The notes under the pieces were generated by a model that was not told where the DNA came from, did no database searches, and saw only the letters and a program-made list of their open reading frames with translations. A stretch of DNA of 47,576 nt from Clostridia bacterium. Its GTDB lineage: Bacteria > Bacillota > Clostridia > TANB77 > CAG-508. This document shows positions 35,605 to 45,439 of the stretch, in pieces; position 1 is the first letter of the stretch, and each line of letters begins with the position of its first letter. The translations under genes were made by a program, and so were the position numbers. Location of the stretch: the NCBI GenBank assembly GCA_022797215.1, contig JAAWKD010000019.1:1-47576 (forward strand), in the 5' to 3' direction.

Positions 35605-36967
35605 ATGAGAAAACGGAAAAAGAATAGCAAAACATATTCTATCAATAGCAATAATGGTAACATCCATTATTGCTTTGGTTGTTATTTATAATAAATACAA
35701 TTACAACAATTTTATCAAAAGTGTACGAGAAAGGGAGAAAACAGAGTTTGTACGTGACCAAGAGATAAAATGCTCTAATATGGATAGCTATAAAATAGAG
35801 AATTTAGACTATAATGATGCTATGTTTTATGAAACTATTTCAGTAGCACCAAACACACCATATAAAGTAACTTGTAAAGTAAAGGTAGAAAATGTGATAA
35901 ATGAAAATAATACAAAGTCTGGTGGCGCGCATATTTCTATTGCAGGAACAACAGAACGTTCCATTACATTAACAGGAACTAAAGATTGGCAGGAAGTTAC
36001 CTTTTTGTTTAACTCCAAGGACAGAAAAGAAGTAGATATTAGTTTTCGTTTAGGTGGATATGAAGAAAGGTCGAAGGGAAGTGCATGGTTTTCTGACTTT
36101 AAAGTGGAAGAAGGAGTGGCAAACAAAGATAAAAATTGGAAATTTGTGTGTTTCATTTTTCCAGAGATTGATGTGGATGTAGAGGTAAAAGGAAAACAGC
36201 AACATGTTAGCTTAAAGATGTCTAATAACGATATTCAAGACCTAAAAGACGATATGGCAAGATTTCAAACTTCTATCAAAACAATGAGCAATAACAAAAT
36301 GACTGTTACTTATGACATGCATATTATTAATGAGCCAATTAAGTCACTTTCTTATGATGAAGAAAATGGCTACTATGTTTCGGTTGAAGATGTATATGAA
36401 TATATTAAAGATTATGTGGAACAAAATGAATATGATCATATTTATATAGGGATTAGAATGGCTAATATTCAAAAAGGGAATAATACATTAACAAATGATT
36501 GGATAGGCCTTGGTGGGATGCAGTATTTTGGAATAGGATATTCTAATATTCGTCTGCCAGATAGTGAAAATAATTATGCATATAAATATCATTATCGTAT
36601 CAATACTTTCCCAGAAGAAGTTTATATACATGAATTTTTACATACTCTAGAAAGAAATGCTGAAGAGTATGGTTATGAAGTTCCAGCATTGCATGATTAT
36701 ACAAAATATGGATACACAGAGGAAAAACTAGAAGGACAGAAGAAATGGTACATTGCTTACATGAATCAAGAGATTGATGATAAGGGAAAAAAGATAGGAT
36801 TACCAACCGAAATTTTTACATGCAAGCCAACACATGAGAGCAACTTTAAATATAGTAGAGAATTAAATGTACTAAAAGAACCAGAAAACATTATTGAAGT
36901 GATTAGAAGTATTTTTGATAGGATTGGTAAAATGTTTACTAGTTATAAAGAGCAAGAAACATTGTGA
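35605..36967 (+). CDS. Membrane-anchored or secreted zinc metallopeptidase-like protein with a +1 shift at codon 4
   Basis: 453 residues after recoding. ATG 35605 has AAAGGGG 8 nt upstream, reads M-R-K, then meets CGGA. Skipping C35614 yields [20 protein letters not shown], an excellent basic-plus-hydrophobic N-terminal anchor. Without the shift the frame stops after a few tens of codons, and the remaining long frame has no ribosome site. Residues about 60-160 form a CBM-like jelly-roll ([16 protein letters not shown] ... [13 protein letters not shown]). [15 protein letters not shown] is a zinc-peptidase HExxH motif. Family not named with certainty; the substrate is probably extracellular. 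Confidence 0.78.
35614..35617 (+). other. CGGA +1 recoding site 7 (metallopeptidase, codon 4)
   Basis: In-frame CGG directly after ATG AGA AAA. Skipping C35614 connects a good ribosome site and start to a 450-codon frame and creates a proper signal anchor. Confidence 0.8.
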
Positions 36968-36993
36968 TTCGAAAATGGAAAGGACTAATAAAA

Positions 36994-38049
36994 ATGAAAG
37001 TATCAGATTTTAATTATGAATTACCAAAGGAACTAATAGCACAAGTACCAATTTCAAATAGAGACCAATCTAGATTGATGATATTAGATAGAACAGCAAA
37101 GGAGATTGAACATAAAATTTTCAAAGATATTATAGATTATTTAGAACCAGGAGATTGTTTAGTTAGAAACAATACCAAGGTAATTCCAGCTCGTTTGTAT
37201 GGCGTAAAAGAAGAAACAGGGGCACATGTGGAGTTTCTACTATTACACCGAATAGAAGGAGACATATGGGAAGCTATGGTGAAACCAGGTAGAAAACTAA
37301 TGCCAGGTACAAAAGTCGTTTTCGGTGAAGGCGTATTAGAAAAGAGTGATAACCCTAGAATTCTATTAAGAGCAGAAATTTTAGAACAATTAGAAGGTGG
37401 AAGTAGAAAAGTAAAATTTGAATATGATGGTATTTTCAATGAGATTTTAAACGAGATTGGTTTAATGCCATTACCACCATACATTCATGAGAAATTGAAA
37501 GATAAAGATAGATATCAAACAGTATATGCAAAATATGAAGGTTCAGCAGCAGCACCAACAGCAGGTTTGCATTTTACAGATGAGCTATTAGAGAAAATTA
37601 AGGAAAAAGGCGTAGAAATTGCTAATGTTACTTTGCATGTTGGAATAGGAACTTTTAGACCAGTTAAAGTAGAAAATGTGGAAGAACATGATATGCATTC
37701 AGAGCATTTCTATATCAAACAAGAAGATGCAGATAAGATTAATAAGGCAAAACGTGAAGGACATAGAGTCATTGCAGTAGGTACTACTTCTTGTAGAGTA
37801 TTAGAATCAATAGCAGATGAAAATGGTATGGTAGAAGAAGCCGAGAGTGATACAAATATTTTTATTTATCCAGGATATCAGTTTAAATGCTTAGATTGTT
37901 TAATTACAAATTTCCATTTACCTGAATCTACTTTGATTATGTTAGTATCTGCTTTAGCAGGAAGAGATTTTGTGATGAAGGCTTATGAAGAAGCGGTAAA
38001 AGAAGAATATCGTTTCTTTAGCTTTGGAGATGCGATGTTGATTAAGTAA
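36994..38049 (+). CDS. queA: S-adenosylmethionine:tRNA ribosyltransferase-isomerase QueA
   Basis: 351 residues. [19 protein letters not shown], then [31 protein letters not shown] and [10 protein letters not shown] are QueA signatures. It turns the queuosine precursor on tRNA into epoxyqueuosine. Start at ATG 36994, after AAAGGA, matches the family start; no good site precedes an earlier start. tgt, acting one step earlier in the same pathway, lies 1.6 kb downstream, separated by an orphan gene and a kinase-like gene. Confidence 0.96.
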   Translation: MKVSDFNYELPKELIAQVPISNRDQSRLMILDRTAKEIEHKIFKDIIDYLEPGDCLVRNNTKVIPARLYGVKEETGAHVEFLLLHRIEGDIWEAMVKPGRKLMPGTKVVFGEGVLEKSDNPRILLRAEILEQLEGGSRKVKFEYDGIFNEILNEIGLMPLPPYIHEKLKDKDRYQTVYAKYEGSAAAPTAGLHFTDELLEKIKEKGVEIANVTLHVGIGTFRPVKVENVEEHDMHSEHFYIKQEDADKINKAKREGHRVIAVGTTSCRVLESIADENGMVEEAESDTNIFIYPGYQFKCLDCLITNFHLPESTLIMLVSALAGRDFVMKAYEEAVKEEYRFFSFGDAMLIK

Positions 38050-38078
38050 TTGACTGGATTATGTAAATATGATATAAT
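38050..38078 (+). promoter_or_regulatory. Strong promoter of the coiled-coil orphan gene
   Basis: TTGACT (38050-38055), 17-bp spacer ending TGA, TATAAT (38073-38078): the closest match to consensus in the window, beginning one base after the queA stop. Confidence 0.85.
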
Positions 38079-38113
38079 ACTACCATAATTCATATTTGAA
38101 AGGGGTTATAAAA

Positions 38114-38830
38114 ATGACAGTTAAGACAGAGCTCGAGCGGTTAAAAAAACAAAAGGAGGGTTTGGAAAAGGATAGAAATAAGGAAGCGAAGGAATTAGAA
38201 GCAATAATTAGAGAGAGAAATTCTCTCGAGGACAAAAGGAGAGAATTGGAAGGAAGAACCTCAACTTTGGCTCAAAAATTGCAACATGCGAACAAAATTG
38301 ATTTGGCTCTTAAAGAGAAAAGTATATTAGAGAAAGAAAAAGTTTTGCGGGATATGGAAGCGGAGTTGCAAAGAATCCAGGAAGGAATTGATGCAAGGGA
38401 AAATGACACAACCTTATATATCCAAGAACAAGTACATCTGATGGTTCCTCAGTTTTTAGAGTGGGTTGCAAAGAATAAAGAAGCTATTGGGTATGATATT
38501 ACCAGAAGCTTTTATGTTGCAGGTGTAGTGGCTTGGAATAATGCCTATGATGTAGATTGCTACACTGGAGATGTAGGCATTTTTGATAAAGGAGACTATC
38601 CAGCAGTAGAGACTATTGTATGCTCTGAAAACTTTTATTTCAATCAGACATGTAGCATTGTTGAAGACGACCGTAGATATGGAAGAAATGTTAAAAAAAC
38701 CGATTGGTATGCTAAGTATCTGGAAGACTTTACAAAGGCTCTTTTGGAGGAATTGGAGGCAGCCTACAACCTGGGCGAAGAATTGAAACTGACTATTGCA
38801 AGCCCCAGCTTTACACTTGAATTAGTGTGA
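38114..38830 (+). CDS. GC-shifted orphan coiled-coil protein with two in-frame CGG codons
   Basis: 238 residues from ATG 38114 with AAAGGGG upstream. Residues 1-100 are a charged coiled coil (LERLKKQKEGLEKDRNKEAK and onward). The second half is a globular domain with YDITRSFYVAGVVAWNNAYDVDCY. No family recognised. Codons such as CTC, GAG, GCG, AGC differ from neighbours. CGG occurs at 38138 (followed by T) and 38348 (followed by G). A shift at the first would give GGT TAA, a nine-residue peptide, so this long frame must be read with CGG as a normal codon or not be made. Very strong promoter and hairpin terminator suggest it is expressed. Confidence 0.6.
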   Translation: MTVKTELERLKKQKEGLEKDRNKEAKELEAIIRERNSLEDKRRELEGRTSTLAQKLQHANKIDLALKEKSILEKEKVLRDMEAELQRIQEGIDARENDTTLYIQEQVHLMVPQFLEWVAKNKEAIGYDITRSFYVAGVVAWNNAYDVDCYTGDVGIFDKGDYPAVETIVCSENFYFNQTCSIVEDDRRYGRNVKKTDWYAKYLEDFTKALLEELEAAYNLGEELKLTIASPSFTLELV

Positions 38831-38833
38831 GGA

Positions 38834-38877
38834 ACCTACAGAAGGCGGTTACATTATCGTAACTGCCTTCTGTAGGT
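38834..38877 (+). terminator. Long hairpin after the coiled-coil orphan gene
   Basis: 19-bp stem ACCTACAGAAGGCGGTTAC/GTAACTGCCTTCTGTAGGT with one mismatch and a 6-nt loop. Only a weak T run follows (TATTATA). Confidence 0.7.
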
Positions 38878-38944
38878 ATTATAAAAAATAGCCATTATAT
38901 TACATTGACTTTTAGCTTATAGAAAGATAAAATAGGAGTATAAA

Positions 38945-39538
38945 ATGAAAAAATTAATTATTATATCAGGAATTAGTGGAGTAGGAAAATCAACACTAGC
39001 AAAAAAGATGTATCAAAAAATAGAAAGTAGTACTTTAATATCATTAGATATTTTAAAAGAAAACATTTATGATATTATGGGATTTAAAGATAAAAAACAG
39101 AAAAAGTCATTACAATTCATGAATAGAAAAATATATAAAATGCTTATAGAAGAAGCAATGAAAAGAAATGATGAGGTAGTTATTGTAGAGTATCCATTTA
39201 AAAAGCAATGGATAACATTTTTCGAGAAGATGATAACCAAGTACGATTATCAAGCATATACTATACATCTATTTGCAAAAGATTTTGACACCATTTGGGA
39301 GAGGTTAAAAATTAGAGAAAATTCAGTAGAGAGACATCTATCTCATTATTTACAGGAATATAGTCTTAAGAAGAAAGAGAAATATGAGCCATATTTTGAA
39401 TATGAATATAATACTTTAAAGAAAGAATATGATAATTTAACTTCAAATTGTATTAATTTGGGAAAAGTAATAAAAGTAGAAGATATTGAAGAATTAGATA
39501 TTGATCAATGTATCAAATTAATAGTAGAGAATGCATAG
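38945..39538 (+). CDS. P-loop kinase-like protein (AAA_33 type)
   Basis: 197 residues. Walker A GISGVGKSTLAKKM at residues 8-21, then STLISLDILKENIYDIMG as the substrate region and VVIVEYPFKKQW in the Walker B place; WERLKIRENSVERH resembles a lid. Similar to zeta-toxin/gluconate-kinase-like ATPases; substrate unknown. TAGGAG precedes the ATG. AT-rich codons, unlike the preceding orphan gene. Confidence 0.7.
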   Translation: MKKLIIISGISGVGKSTLAKKMYQKIESSTLISLDILKENIYDIMGFKDKKQKKSLQFMNRKIYKMLIEEAMKRNDEVVIVEYPFKKQWITFFEKMITKYDYQAYTIHLFAKDFDTIWERLKIRENSVERHLSHYLQEYSLKKKEKYEPYFEYEYNTLKKEYDNLTSNCINLGKVIKVEDIEELDIDQCIKLIVENA

Positions 39539-39539
39539 G

Positions 39540-40738
<1,199 letters not shown>

Positions 40739-40740
40739 AA

Positions 40741-40851
40741 TGTCTTACTTAGGGACAGATGTCGCACAAACTATACATTTCACTGTGTTACATCGAATAA
40801 ATCATCTGTAGTTCACTTCACACAGCTGACTTAACGTCCCTAAGTGAGACA
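40741..40851. repeat. REP-like palindrome between tgt and the WG-repeat gene
   Basis: Terminal arms TGTCTTACTTAGGGAC (40741-40756) and GTCCCTAAGTGAGACA (40836-40851) pair over 16 bp with one G-T. The interior has no coding potential. Confidence 0.75.
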
Positions 40852-40866
40852 AAATAGGAGGAAAAC

Positions 40867-42471
40867 ATGAACGATTTAATTGGTAATAACTATCAACCAA
40901 GCAATGACCAGCTAAAAGCAAAGAAATGGATGAAAATTATAAGTGTTATTTTAGTGTTACTATTTTTTATTTGCATTGGCTTGGTTGCTTTTATGTATTA
41001 TTGGGAATCAACACAATTAAAAACTACAATAGATGGCAAAGAAAATGCTAATTTGCAAAGTATTTTATTGATCCAAAATGGACAAGTTTATGTACCAATA
41101 CGCCAATTTGCAGAATTTGTGGGTTATGAATCATATAGTGGAGATTACAAACAATATGCAGAAGATGAAACAAAATGTTATGTGAAATCTACAAATGAAA
41201 TTGCATCATTTTCAATGAATTCGGATAAGATATATAAACTTTTAAGTAATGGCAATGATTATGAATATTTTACGATTAATGAACCAGTTAAAATGATAAA
41301 TGGAGTATTATATACAACAAAAGAAGGGGCGGAAAGAGCTTTTAATATTGTTTTTGAGTATAGTCAAGAACAATATAAAATTGCTATTTATACATTGCCA
41401 TATTTAGTAACACAATATTCAGCTCAATTTAAAGATTCTGCTATTGCAGGTGGTGGTGCTAACTTTAGTAACCAAAAAGCATTGTTAGAGGATAGATTAA
41501 TTGTTAAAAATGCAGAAAACTATTATGGGGTATCAGATTTATCTGGAAATGAGATTTTAGGAACGAAGTACACAAGTATAAAATATGTTGAAAGTACAAG
41601 AGAATTTATTGTAACAACAGCAGAGGGCAAAATGGGGATAATGTCTTATGATGCTACTACCAAAATTAGTCCAGATTATGACCAAATTAAACAAATTGAT
41701 AAGGATGCAGGGCTATATTTAGTAACCAATAGTAACAAACATGGGGTAATTAATAACTCAGGAAATATTATTGTTTACCTTGAGTATGATCAAATAGGAA
41801 TAGATGCTAATAGATTCAATAGTAATAATATTAAGAACCAATATCTATTATATGATAATTGTATACCTGTAAAAAAAGGTAACTTATGGGGGATTTTTGA
41901 TAAAAATGGTAGACAAATCTTACCAATTGAGTATGAAGATTTAGGATGTAGTGCAGGAGCAGGGAATGCTACAACGCAAACTGCTAATAGTATTATATTA
42001 ATTCCAGACTACAAGGGAATTGTAGTAAAAAAAGATAATTTATATGGCGTAAAAGATTTTGAAGGAAAAGAACTAATTCCAATAGCTCTAAAAACAATCT
42101 ATTCTACAGTTTCAGCAGGTGAAGAAACCTATTATATGGTTTATAATGAGCAAGTAATGAATGTTATTACATATATTCAAACATATGTGAGACCAAATAA
42201 AAATCAGCCAGAGGATAACAAAACGAATACTACAAACACAGAAAATAATAATGAAACAACAAATGGAAATAACACAGTAACCAATGAAACCAATACTAAT
42301 TCAAGTGTGACAGATAATAATACACAATCAACAAATGCTAATGTAGTAGATAATACACAAGTTACAAACTCTCAAGTAGATAACCAAACAACTAATACTA
42401 ACCAACAAAATACAAATGGAACTACCACACAAACAAATCAAGAAAAAAATAATACAACAACTACAGAATAA
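40867..42471 (+). CDS. Membrane-anchored WG-repeat protein with copper-amine-oxidase-like stalk domain
   Basis: 534 residues. Cytoplasmic start, one membrane helix (about 20-42), then GQVYVPIRQFAEFVGYESYSGDY, typical of the copper-amine-oxidase N-terminal-like stalk domain. WG-type repeats follow (YYGVSDLSGNEIL, KHGVINNSGNIIV, LWGIFDKNGRQIL, LYGVKDFEGKELI). The final about 85 residues are almost only Asn, Thr, Gln, Glu: a low-complexity surface linker. Likely a surface or cell-wall protein; ligand unknown. TAGGAGG before ATG. Confidence 0.85.
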   Translation: MNDLIGNNYQPSNDQLKAKKWMKIISVILVLLFFICIGLVAFMYYWESTQLKTTIDGKENANLQSILLIQNGQVYVPIRQFAEFVGYESYSGDYKQYAEDETKCYVKSTNEIASFSMNSDKIYKLLSNGNDYEYFTINEPVKMINGVLYTTKEGAERAFNIVFEYSQEQYKIAIYTLPYLVTQYSAQFKDSAIAGGGANFSNQKALLEDRLIVKNAENYYGVSDLSGNEILGTKYTSIKYVESTREFIVTTAEGKMGIMSYDATTKISPDYDQIKQIDKDAGLYLVTNSNKHGVINNSGNIIVYLEYDQIGIDANRFNSNNIKNQYLLYDNCIPVKKGNLWGIFDKNGRQILPIEYEDLGCSAGAGNATTQTANSIILIPDYKGIVVKKDNLYGVKDFEGKELIPIALKTIYSTVSAGEETYYMVYNEQVMNVITYIQTYVRPNKNQPEDNKTNTTNTENNNETTNGNNTVTNETNTNSSVTDNNTQSTNANVVDNTQVTNSQVDNQTTNTNQQNTNGTTTQTNQEKNNTTTTE

Positions 42472-42482
42472 AAATAGTAATT

Positions 42483-42540
42483 CTAAACTCCTTTTAACAG
42501 GCATACAATGAAACAAAAGCTTAGTTAAGAGGAGTTTTAG
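42483..42540 (+). promoter_or_regulatory. Leader inverted repeat covering the ribosome site of the TIGR04086-like gene
   Basis: CTAAACTCCTTTT (42483-42495) can pair with AAGAGGAGTTTTAG (42527-42540), which contains the ribosome site of the next gene. It could mask translation or act as a weak attenuator. Confidence 0.45.
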
Positions 42541-42541
42541 T

Positions 42542-42967
42542 ATGGAAAAAGAAAATATGTTAAAAGCTAATATTTCAACAGAAGATAGTGAAATAAAAAA
42601 GAAGATATTGTGTATTGTGAAAGGATGTACACTTTCTATTGTTTTGTCTATTATATTATTAACAATTTATGCCCTTTTATTAGTGAACACTACTGTTTCG
42701 GAAAGTACAATGATGCCAGTAGTTTTGACAATTACAGGAGTTAGCATTCTAATTGGAGGAACAGTAAGTGCCAGAAAATTAAGAAAGAATGGATTAATCT
42801 ATGGAGGAATTGTTGGACTGGTTTATGTCATTACATTATATCTAGCCTCTAGCATTTCTATGGTAGGGTTCTCATTATCAATCAATTCATTTATTATGTT
42901 AGCTGTAGGAGGAATTGCAGGCATAATAGGTGGAATTATTGGGGTAAATTTATCAGCAAAAAAATAA
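42542..42967 (+). CDS. Small four-helix membrane protein, TIGR04086-like
   Basis: 141 residues. A hydrophilic start (about 1-20) is followed by four hydrophobic segments with glycine-rich turns (GVSILIGGTVSARKLRKNGLIYGGIVGLVY ... AVGGIAGIIGGIIGVNLSAKK), the pattern of the TIGR04086 family in Clostridia. That family is often near protein-translocase genes, as here (SecD/SecF 1.1 kb downstream). Function unknown. Confidence 0.7.
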   Translation: MEKENMLKANISTEDSEIKKKILCIVKGCTLSIVLSIILLTIYALLLVNTTVSESTMMPVVLTITGVSILIGGTVSARKLRKNGLIYGGIVGLVYVITLYLASSISMVGFSLSINSFIMLAVGGIAGIIGGIIGVNLSAKK

Positions 42968-42981
42968 AATAGTTTTAAAAG

Positions 42982-43015
42982 GAGCGATAAAAGAAAATTT
43001 TATCGCTCAATTTTT
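42982..43015 (+). terminator. Rho-independent terminator
   Basis: Perfect 11-bp stem GAGCGATAAAA/TTTTATCGCTC with GAAAA loop, then AATTTTTG. Confidence 0.9.
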
Positions 43016-43068
43016 GTTTTATAAGGAAAGAGAATAAGCAATTATTTTTATATTTTAGGAAATTATTC

Positions 43069-43176
43069 CGATTGTTACAAATTAAGATAGTTCTAAGAAT
43101 GAATATGACATAGAACATATTTTATGTAGGGACACTTAATGATTTAGCATTTAGAATTTGTTAACATTGCTTTTTT
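43069..43176. repeat. Degenerate hairpin element related to 3184-3244
   Basis: The left arm CGATTGTTACAAATT and right arm TTTAGAATTTGTTAACATTGCTTTTTT resemble those of the terminator at 3184, with about 55 extra bases between them that include TAGGGACAC. Part of the 417-nt gap before the HD gene. Confidence 0.5.
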
Positions 43177-43224
43177 CCGAAGAAATTCTGTAAAATAGTT
43201 GCTATTTTTTATGTTTTAGGGTAA

Positions 43225-43330
43225 AATTAAGGCAGTCGTGCGAAACGAAGTGAGCTACGAACGGCTTATATGTAACGAAGAGCAATTAAGGCAGTCGTGC
43301 GAAGCAAAGCGAGCTATGAACCGCTTGTGC
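43225..43330. repeat. Two direct repeats of about 46 bp, period 59
   Basis: Copies at 43225-43270 and 43284-43329 begin AATTAAGGCAGTCGTGCGAA and share GAGCTA-GAAC-GCTT. More GC-rich than the surroundings. A small palindrome AATTGCCGATAGGCAATT follows at 43331-43348. The rest of 42968-43384 shows no gene. Confidence 0.7.
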
Positions 43331-43384
43331 AATTGCCGATAGGCAATTTGTAAACCTTAGATAATTAACATAGGAGGAAAAAAC

Positions 43385-44044
43385 TTGATAACATTAGAAG
43401 ATGTGAAACAAAATGAAGAAGTAAAAGAATTGATTTTAAGTTCCCAAAAACAGCTAAATGCATTGGGATATACAGAACATTCTATTAGACATATTAGCAT
43501 TGTATCACAAAGAGCAGGAGAGGTACTTAGAACGTTAGACTATCCAGAAGAAAGGATAGAACTTGCCAAGATTGCAGGATATATGCATGATATAGGAAAC
43601 TGTGTAAACCGTACAGACCATGCACATTCAGGAGCAATACTTGCTTATCAAATATTAAAAGATATGGGAATGGAGGCACATCATCGTACTGAAATTATGA
43701 TGGCTATTGGAAATCATGATGAACAAACTGGTACAGCAGTTAGTGATATTTCAGCAGCGCTTATTTTAGCGGATAAATCAGATGTACACCGTGACAGAGT
43801 AGTTAACACGAATATCTCTACTTTTGATAAACATGATAAAGTAAATTATGCAGTAACGAATGCTAATTTTATTATGAATAAACAAGAAAAAAAAGTAATT
43901 TTAGATCTAACAATTGATACTAAAATATCACCAGTATTAGATTATTTCGAAATTTTTATGGATAGAACAATGATGAGCAAATATGCAGCTAAGTATCTTG
44001 GAATATGGTTTGAACTTATCATGAATGATACAAAATTATTGTAG
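43385..44044 (+). CDS. HD-domain phosphohydrolase
   Basis: 219 residues from TTG 43385, with TAGGAGG 7 nt upstream. HSIRHISIVSQRAGEVL carries the first His, GYMHDIGNCV the HD dyad, HAHSGAILA the third site, and LILADKSDVHRDRV the last Asp. This is a standard HD/PDEase-like core; nucleotide or cyclic-nucleotide substrate not readable. It lies 24 nt before the secD-like gene and is probably in the same operon. Confidence 0.85.
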   Translation: MITLEDVKQNEEVKELILSSQKQLNALGYTEHSIRHISIVSQRAGEVLRTLDYPEERIELAKIAGYMHDIGNCVNRTDHAHSGAILAYQILKDMGMEAHHRTEIMMAIGNHDEQTGTAVSDISAALILADKSDVHRDRVVNTNISTFDKHDKVNYAVTNANFIMNKQEKKVILDLTIDTKISPVLDYFEIFMDRTMMSKYAAKYLGIWFELIMNDTKLL

Positions 44045-44068
44045 ATAATAGGAGGAAGAAAAGGAAAA

Positions 44069-45415
44069 ATGGAGGAAAAATTAAAAGTAATATTAGTAAT
44101 ATTAGTCATTATATTAATTTCGCTAATTTCATTTGGTGGAATTTATCTTCAAAAAACAAAATTTGTAGAGAATATTATTCCAGACTATCAATTAGGTATG
44201 GACTTAAAAGGTGGAAGATTAATAACTTTAAAAGTAGATACATCTAAAAATACTGTTATTTATGATAAGGATGGAAAAGTAGTAGATAAAGAAGGCGAAG
44301 GAACTACTAAGAAAGAGGAGCCAGTTAACCCTGAAGAAACTTTAACACAAGAAAATTATAACAAAGTAAAGAAAATCGTGCAAAAAAGATTAGATACAAT
44401 GCACGCTACAGATTATACAATTAGACAAAATGAAACAACAGGTGAACTATATGTACAAATTCCAGAAAATAGCAATACAGACTTAATTTCACAATATATG
44501 GCAATTAAAGGAAAATTTACAGTACAAAATGAAAATAAGGAAGTTTTATTAAATAATAGTCATATTAAAAAAGCAGAAGTAAGATATAGTTCTGGAACTG
44601 CTGGAACAAGCGTATATTTAACAATTCAATTAAATAAAGAAGGAACCCAAATTTTCCAAGATATTACAAAAAATTATGTAACATCAACAGATGAAGAGGG
44701 AAAAGATAATTCTAAAAAAATTACAATGAAGATAGATGAATCTACTTTATTAGAAACTGCTTTTGATAGTGAAATTTCTACAGGCACAATTCAAATGTCA
44801 ATTGGAACTGCAAGTACAGATAGTAGTACTTTAGAAGGATATGTAAGAGAAGCTACTAATATAACCGTATTATTAAATAGTGGAGAACTACCACTTACTT
44901 ATACTGTCGCAGAAAATAGATATATTATGTCAGATATTACAGAGGAAATGTTCTATATTCCTGTAGCAATTGTAGGAGCAGCTTTATTAATTGGATTAAT
45001 TTTCTTAGTAATCAAATATAAAAAGAATGGTTTATTAAGTGCCGTTTCTCTTATTGGATTTGTGGCATTACTATTATTAGTATTGCGTTATACTAATGTA
45101 ACATTAACAATGGAGGGAATGATTGCAATTGTTATTGCGGTTGTTTTAGACTTTATTTTTACAGTATATTTATTAAATTTAATAAAACATCAAGACAGTA
45201 AAACCGCCGCTGAAGCATCACATACATTTAAAGAAGCTTTAATCAAAACATTATTTATTTTTATTCCTGTAGCAATTACAGCCATTATTCTATGTTTTGC
45301 TGGATGGCTTCCAATATATAGTTTTGGAATGGTAGCATTCTGGGGAGTATTATTAATTGTATTATATAATTTAATTATTACAAGAACGTTAGTAGTAGAT
45401 ACCAAAAGCAAGTAA
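44069..45415 (+). CDS. secD: SecD-like translocase subunit (divergent)
   Basis: 448 residues. One N-terminal helix, then LGMDLKGGRLITLKVD, the SecD D1 signature, and the P1 extracytoplasmic region (KKIVQKRLDTMHATDYTIRQ). Five C-terminal membrane helices follow. The charged pair motif usual in helix 4 (VDANVLI in typical SecD) is replaced by AVVLDFIFTVYLL, so proton-coupled function may be altered. Acts with SecF on protein export. Confidence 0.85.
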   Translation: MEEKLKVILVILVIILISLISFGGIYLQKTKFVENIIPDYQLGMDLKGGRLITLKVDTSKNTVIYDKDGKVVDKEGEGTTKKEEPVNPEETLTQENYNKVKKIVQKRLDTMHATDYTIRQNETTGELYVQIPENSNTDLISQYMAIKGKFTVQNENKEVLLNNSHIKKAEVRYSSGTAGTSVYLTIQLNKEGTQIFQDITKNYVTSTDEEGKDNSKKITMKIDESTLLETAFDSEISTGTIQMSIGTASTDSSTLEGYVREATNITVLLNSGELPLTYTVAENRYIMSDITEEMFYIPVAIVGAALLIGLIFLVIKYKKNGLLSAVSLIGFVALLLLVLRYTNVTLTMEGMIAIVIAVVLDFIFTVYLLNLIKHQDSKTAAEASHTFKEALIKTLFIFIPVAITAIILCFAGWLPIYSFGMVAFWGVLLIVLYNLIITRTLVVDTKSK

Positions 45416-45439
45416 GAAATATAGAAAAGAGGTAAAAAA

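Noticed and set aside
38905..38933. TTGACT-17-TAAAAT as the promoter of the kinase-like gene at 38945
   Set aside because: Transcription would begin about five bases before ATG and exclude the visible ribosome site. Possible only as a leaderless start, so not listed as a feature.
43225..43330. CRISPR-like repeats
   Set aside because: Only two copies, imperfect, with a 13-bp spacer and no cas genes.
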